Source: Haloarcula salinisoli (lineage in GTDB: Archaea > Halobacteriota > Halobacteria > Halobacteriales > Haloarculaceae). Taken from it: 64,000 nt of DNA. The notes under the pieces were generated by a model, which did not search any database, was not told where the DNA came from, and saw nothing but the letters and a program-made list of their open reading frames with translations. Position numbers and translations under genes: made by a program. Shown piece after piece: positions 60,762-64,000 of the stretch (position 1 is the stretch's first letter; each line of letters begins with the position of its first letter). The stretch spans positions 1,054,001 through 1,118,000 of the forward strand of contig NZ_RKLQ01000001.1 in the NCBI RefSeq assembly GCF_019599405.1. Direction: 5' to 3'.

Positions 60762-62111
60762 ATGAGTGACGACATCACGGTCGGCGTGTTGAGCCTCCAC
60801 TCCAGCAAGGAGACCAAGGCGATTCTCAATGCCGCCGACGAGATGGGCTACGACACCGCGTGGCTCCGCGAGGAGAACACGACTGTGCGAGCCCGTGCGG
60901 GGAGTATGACCCTGGAACCTGATGTGGACGTCATCGCCAACCGACTCCTCCTCTCGAACGACGAGCATCCCATGGAGGGTGTCGGGCTGGCGCTGACGCT
61001 CTCGAATCTCACCCCGATGCTGAACGAGCCGATGGCGGCGACGACGGCGCTGCACAAGTTCGCCAGTGCCGCGGCGCTGGCCGAGGCCGGGGTCCCGATA
61101 CCCGACGCCGTCCTCGCGCTCTCGAACGAACGGCTCAACGAAGAGCGCGCCCGCTTTGGCGACCGCGCGGTGTACAAGACGGCTATCGGTACCCACGGCG
61201 GCGGTACCTGGATGGTCGAACTCGACGACCCGGTCAACGCACAGGTCGGAGACCGCCACGCCTTCCTGCAGGAGTATCTGGACCACGACGAGCAGCGCCA
61301 CCACGATCTCCGGGTGTACGTCGTCGGCGACCGCATCGTGGCCGCGATGAACCGCTACGCGCCGGAGGGCGAGTGGCGAACCAACGTCGCGCTTGGCGGC
61401 GAAGTCGAGGACATGACCGGACGGCTGCCAACCGAGGTCGGCCAAATGGCGCTCGAGGCCGTCGACGCCATCGGCCTCGACTACGCCGGCGTCGACATCG
61501 TCCAGGGCGAGGACGGCTACTACGTCCTGGAAGTCAACCCGACGGCGGGCTTTCGCGGCCTCTTCGAGGCCAGTGGCGTCTGCCCCGCGCCCTACATCGC
61601 CCAGCGCGCTATCCAGCGAGCAGGTGGGAGTGTCCCCGACAGCGAGGTTGAGCGCCTCGCCGACCGGCTCGACGACTCCCGGCCCGCCGCGATGCCCGCG
61701 AAACCGAAACAGAAGCGCGCAGAGAACGTCGTGGTCGGCTACATCGAGGAGGTCGTCGTCTCCGGCACCAGGGGCAACAAGACCGTACTCGCCAAGTCCG
61801 ACACCGGCGCGACCCGGACGAGTATCGACGCCGAACTCGCCGCAGAAATCGGGACCGGCCCCATCCTCGACATCGTGAAGATAAAGTCGGGCAGCCTCAA
61901 GTCGGGCCGCTCCCGGCCGGTCGTCGACCTCGTCGTCGGCCTGGGCGGCACCCAGCACACCGTCACAGCGAGCGTCGAGGACAGAGCGCACATGGACTAC
62001 CAGGTGTTGCTGGGCCGGGACATCCTCAAGCACTACCAGGTCGACGTCAACCATCGGGCCGACGCCGAGCGCGAGGTCGACACCGAGGAAGAGGAAGACT
62101 CCGAAGAGTAG
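60762..62111 (+). CDS. RimK-type ATP-grasp ligase fused to a retropepsin-like domain
   Basis: This 449-residue protein has an N-terminal RimK/LysX ATP-grasp part (about 1-290, IGTHGGGTWMVE, FLQEYL, DLRVYVVGDRIVAAMNR, GVDIVQGEDGYYVLEVNPTAGF with metal-binding Glu-Val-Asn). It is followed by a basic linker (KPKQKRAENVV). A C-terminal RimB-like aspartic protease domain (about 325-430) has the DTGA active-site motif at Asp347 and LLGRDIL near 420. ATP-grasp enzymes of this group add amino acids, often Glu, to proteins or small molecules. The protease domain and the divergent desuccinylase gene suggest reversible modification. The substrate is unknown. Confidence 0.87.
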   Translation: MSDDITVGVLSLHSSKETKAILNAADEMGYDTAWLREENTTVRARAGSMTLEPDVDVIANRLLLSNDEHPMEGVGLALTLSNLTPMLNEPMAATTALHKFASAAALAEAGVPIPDAVLALSNERLNEERARFGDRAVYKTAIGTHGGGTWMVELDDPVNAQVGDRHAFLQEYLDHDEQRHHDLRVYVVGDRIVAAMNRYAPEGEWRTNVALGGEVEDMTGRLPTEVGQMALEAVDAIGLDYAGVDIVQGEDGYYVLEVNPTAGFRGLFEASGVCPAPYIAQRAIQRAGGSVPDSEVERLADRLDDSRPAAMPAKPKQKRAENVVVGYIEEVVVSGTRGNKTVLAKSDTGATRTSIDAELAAEIGTGPILDIVKIKSGSLKSGRSRPVVDLVVGLGGTQHTVTASVEDRAHMDYQVLLGRDILKHYQVDVNHRADAEREVDTEEEEDSEE

Positions 62112-62251
62112 CGAGGAACGCGAGTTTCAGGAGCGTTCCTCGACGGAACGGTGAACGAAGCGAACCGTGGAGTAGCGAGGTATCGACCGGAGAGATAGCT
62201 CGACACGAGCGAGCGGTGAGTGGAGCGAACCGCGAGCAGCGAAAACTCGTC
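62112..62251. other. Hairpin-rich gap without a gene
   Basis: These 140 bases carry several short palindromes (CGTTCC...GGAACG, CGGT...ACCG) and GAGCGAGCGGTGAGTGGAGC-type stretches. The same style of sequence is seen at 4500-4550, 54520-54660 and 55000-55260. No coding potential or RNA family was recognised. Confidence 0.4.
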
Positions 62252-62863
62252 TCAGTCGGTCTGTACTTCCGCCACACTCTCTGCGATATCCTCCTCCGCC
62301 CGCCAGAGGTATAGCGTCGCGTAACTCCGGTAGGGTGCCCAGCGCTTTGCGTACTCGACCATCTCCGACCGGCTATACCCCTCGCCCACGACGTTCGTGA
62401 ATCCCTTTCGAACCCCGAGGTCGCCGACGGGGAACACGTCCTCGCGACCCAGCGAGAACAGGAGTTGCATATTGGCGGTCCACTCACCGACGCCGGTGAT
62501 TGCCGTGAGTTCGTCCCGGACGGCGTCGTCGGCCAGCCCGTCGAAGTACTCGACCGAGTAGCCCTGTTCCTCGAATGCCGCTGCCACCTCGTTCACGTAG
62601 CGCGTCTTCTGGCGCGAGAGGCCGGCCTCCTCGAGGAGCGTGTCGTCTGCTGCCAGAACGCCGGCTGGCGTCATCTCGACGGCCTCGAACAGCCGGTCGC
62701 GGGTAGCCGCGGCCGACGCCATCGACACCTGCTGGCGACAGATAGAGACGACCAGTCGCCGAAAGAGGTCCTCTGCGGGGTCGAGCGTCAGTTCGCCGTG
62801 GGCGTCGACGAGCGGGCCGATGTCTGGGTCCTCACGCAGGAATTCGTGGGGCGAATCCGTCAT
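62252..62863 (-). CDS. DNA-3-methyladenine glycosylase II (AlkA-like, HhH-GPD)
   Basis: This 203-residue base-excision glycosylase has a helix-hairpin-helix in LTAITGVGEWTANMQLLFSLG (about 116-136) followed by the catalytic Asp in FPVGDLGVRKGF near 147. The N-terminal part includes FRRLVVSICRQQVSMASAAATRDRL. No C-terminal iron-sulfur cysteines are present, which separates it from Nth/MutY. It removes alkylated bases. It is a single gene. Confidence 0.9.
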   Translation of the reverse strand: MTDSPHEFLREDPDIGPLVDAHGELTLDPAEDLFRRLVVSICRQQVSMASAAATRDRLFEAVEMTPAGVLAADDTLLEEAGLSRQKTRYVNEVAAAFEEQGYSVEYFDGLADDAVRDELTAITGVGEWTANMQLLFSLGREDVFPVGDLGVRKGFTNVVGEGYSRSEMVEYAKRWAPYRSYATLYLWRAEEDIAESVAEVQTD

Positions 62864-62950
62864 CAGCGGGTGATAGCGACCAGTCGATGAAGAACCTATT
62901 CCTCTGCTCCGTGGCTCCTACTGGTCGCCGCTTCGCTCCGAGACCTCCCG

Positions 62951-63520
62951 TCAGTCTGCCTCGCTACCGCTCCCGTCAGCGACTGCGGGGGATTGGGGTT
63001 CGGACGTATCGTCGTCGATGGGGCGTGCGGGGTTCCCGACGACCGTCGTCTCCGGGGGGACGTCGTCGACGACGACGGCGCCCGCACCGACCGTCGCGTT
63101 CTCGCCGATGGTGACGGGTCCGATGAGCGTGGCGTTGGCGCCTATCGTGACGCCGTCTTCGAGCGTGGGGTGGCGCTTCTCGCGACGCATGGACTTTCCG
63201 CCCAGCGTCACGCCGTGGTACAGTAACACGTCGTCGCCGACGACGGACGTCTCGCCGATGACGGTGGCCATCCCGTGGTCGATGAACAGTCGGTCGCCGA
63301 CCTCGGCGCCGGGATGTATCTCGACGCCGGTCAGGAGTCGGCTCAGATGTGAGACGAGCCGGGCCGCAAACTCGTGGTCGTTCGCCCACAGCGCGTGGGC
63401 GAGGCGGTACAGCCAGACGGCGTGCAGGCCAGGGTACGTGAGGACGACGGCCGCGGCACTGCTCGCCGCGGGGTCCTTGGCCAGTGCCGTGCGGACGTCG
63501 TCCCTGAGTGTTTCGAACAT
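62951..63520 (-). CDS. cysE: Serine O-acetyltransferase
   Basis: This 189-residue enzyme makes O-acetylserine for cysteine synthesis. An N-terminal helical part contains YPGLHAVWLYRLAHALW (about 29-45). A left-handed beta-helix of hexapeptide repeats follows (IHPGAEVGDRLFIDHGMATVIGETSVVGDDVLLYHGVTLGG), with catalytic His and Asp in FIDHGMA. A C-terminal acidic tail ends the protein. The short N-terminus matches the EpsC/CysE form found in archaea and some bacteria. Confidence 0.92.
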   Translation of the reverse strand: MFETLRDDVRTALAKDPAASSAAAVVLTYPGLHAVWLYRLAHALWANDHEFAARLVSHLSRLLTGVEIHPGAEVGDRLFIDHGMATVIGETSVVGDDVLLYHGVTLGGKSMRREKRHPTLEDGVTIGANATLIGPVTIGENATVGAGAVVVDDVPPETTVVGNPARPIDDDTSEPQSPAVADGSGSEAD

Positions 63521-63710
63521 TGTGGGGTCGGTGGGAGCAATCGACAGCTGTGCTATCGGGGAAAAGACCGACCCTCAACAACAGCGACGCGACTCCGAGC
63601 GGCGTCGCTGACTGCCGATTCGAACCGGCGAGAGATGGCACCCACCGTTCATACGAATATCTCACCGCCGGACGGGCTTAAAAACAGTGGGAACGTAATT
63701 CCCCCGAGAC

Positions 63711-64000
63711 TCACTCGATATCTATCTGGTGACCGCTGTCGAGCGGTTCGACCCTGGAGACGGTGATAGTCAACACCCCGTCGTCCATCGACGCGGAGAT
63801 GGTCTCGGTGTCGGCGTCGCTGGGAAGCGTGATGCGCCGTGACAATGACTGGTGCGTGCGCTCTTGCTGGATATAGTTCGCCTCCTCGGCCACCGTCTCG
63901 TCGCGCTGTTCGGCCTCGATGGCGAGCGTGTTATCGGTGACGTACACCTCGATGTCGTCTTTCCCGAAGCCGGGCATATCGGCGACGACTGTGTACTGCT
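63711..64000 (-). CDS. Hsp20/alpha-crystallin-family chaperone, 5' end outside window
   Basis: The reading frame stays open past the window edge. Residues before the internal ATG at 63977 read QYTVVADMPGF, the standard start of the alpha-crystallin domain, so the true start lies to the right. The visible 96 residues hold DMPGFGKDDIEVYVTDNTLAIEAEQ, FSRR-like LSRRITLPSDADTETISASMDDGVLTITVSR and end in HQIDIE. It is a small heat-shock protein that binds unfolded proteins. Confidence 0.88.
   Translation of the reverse strand, partial: QYTVVADMPGFGKDDIEVYVTDNTLAIEAEQRDETVAEEANYIQQERTHQSLSRRITLPSDADTETISASMDDGVLTITVSRVEPLDSGHQIDIE

Overview
The window is a GC-rich stretch of chromosome from a halophilic archaeon (class Halobacteria, most likely a member of the Haloarculaceae). 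Supporting signs are strongly acidic proteins, twin-arginine lipoprotein signals, TATA boxes about 25 bases ahead of many start codons (leaderless messages), TrmB and GfcR sugar regulators, MDR-type glucose dehydrogenase, an archaeal MBF1, and many small families known only from haloarchaea.

Layout. 0-23 kb is a sugar block. It holds gluconate dehydratase (gnaD), a sensor kinase, a xylose-isomerase-like TIM barrel protein, two Gfo/Idh oxidoreductases, two GH13 alpha-glucosidases, GfcR, two TrmB regulators, a complete sugar ABC importer and glucose dehydrogenase. Together these suggest import and hydrolysis of alpha-glucosides and oxidation of glucose through the semi-phosphorylative Entner-Doudoroff route. 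A shared element, ACAAC-N4-ATTGTTA, lies ahead of an alpha-glucosidase, a TrmB gene and the ABC operon.

22.7-31.3 kb is an apparently iron-controlled block: an FbpABC-type Fe(III) importer in one operon with a GT39-like membrane glycosyltransferase and a gluconate-2-dehydrogenase-subunit-3-like Tat protein, bracketed by a GT2 and a GT75-like glycosyltransferase. The same palindrome (TTTAGG-N4-CCTAAA) precedes all three transcription units. It recurs ahead of a siderophore-type ABC importer (35.4-38.7 kb) and between two small genes next to dpsA (42.8 kb).

31-48 kb otherwise carries acyl-CoA metabolism: a FabG/PhaB-like reductase, an acyl-CoA carboxylase beta subunit with a small PccX-like partner, a thiolase-like protein lacking the usual cysteine plus its DUF35 partner, and ADP-forming acetate-CoA ligase with a DRTGG-domain protein.

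48-54 kb holds biotin synthase, an FNT channel, panB, a HAD phosphatase, a PQQ-type beta-propeller lipoprotein and MBF1. 54.3-55.5 kb is a gene-poor tRNA-Leu locus with repeated tRNA 3' ends, a perfect 104-base direct repeat and an odd tRNA-like sequence. 55.5-64 kb carries a cupin, the sdhCDBA operon, a divergent pair made of an AstE-like deacylase and a RimK ATP-grasp/retropepsin fusion, a DNA glycosylase, serine acetyltransferase and the 5'-truncated start of an Hsp20 gene.

No transposase, CRISPR array, rRNA or replication origin was seen. Family assignments rest on motif and sequence recognition only; no database search was run.
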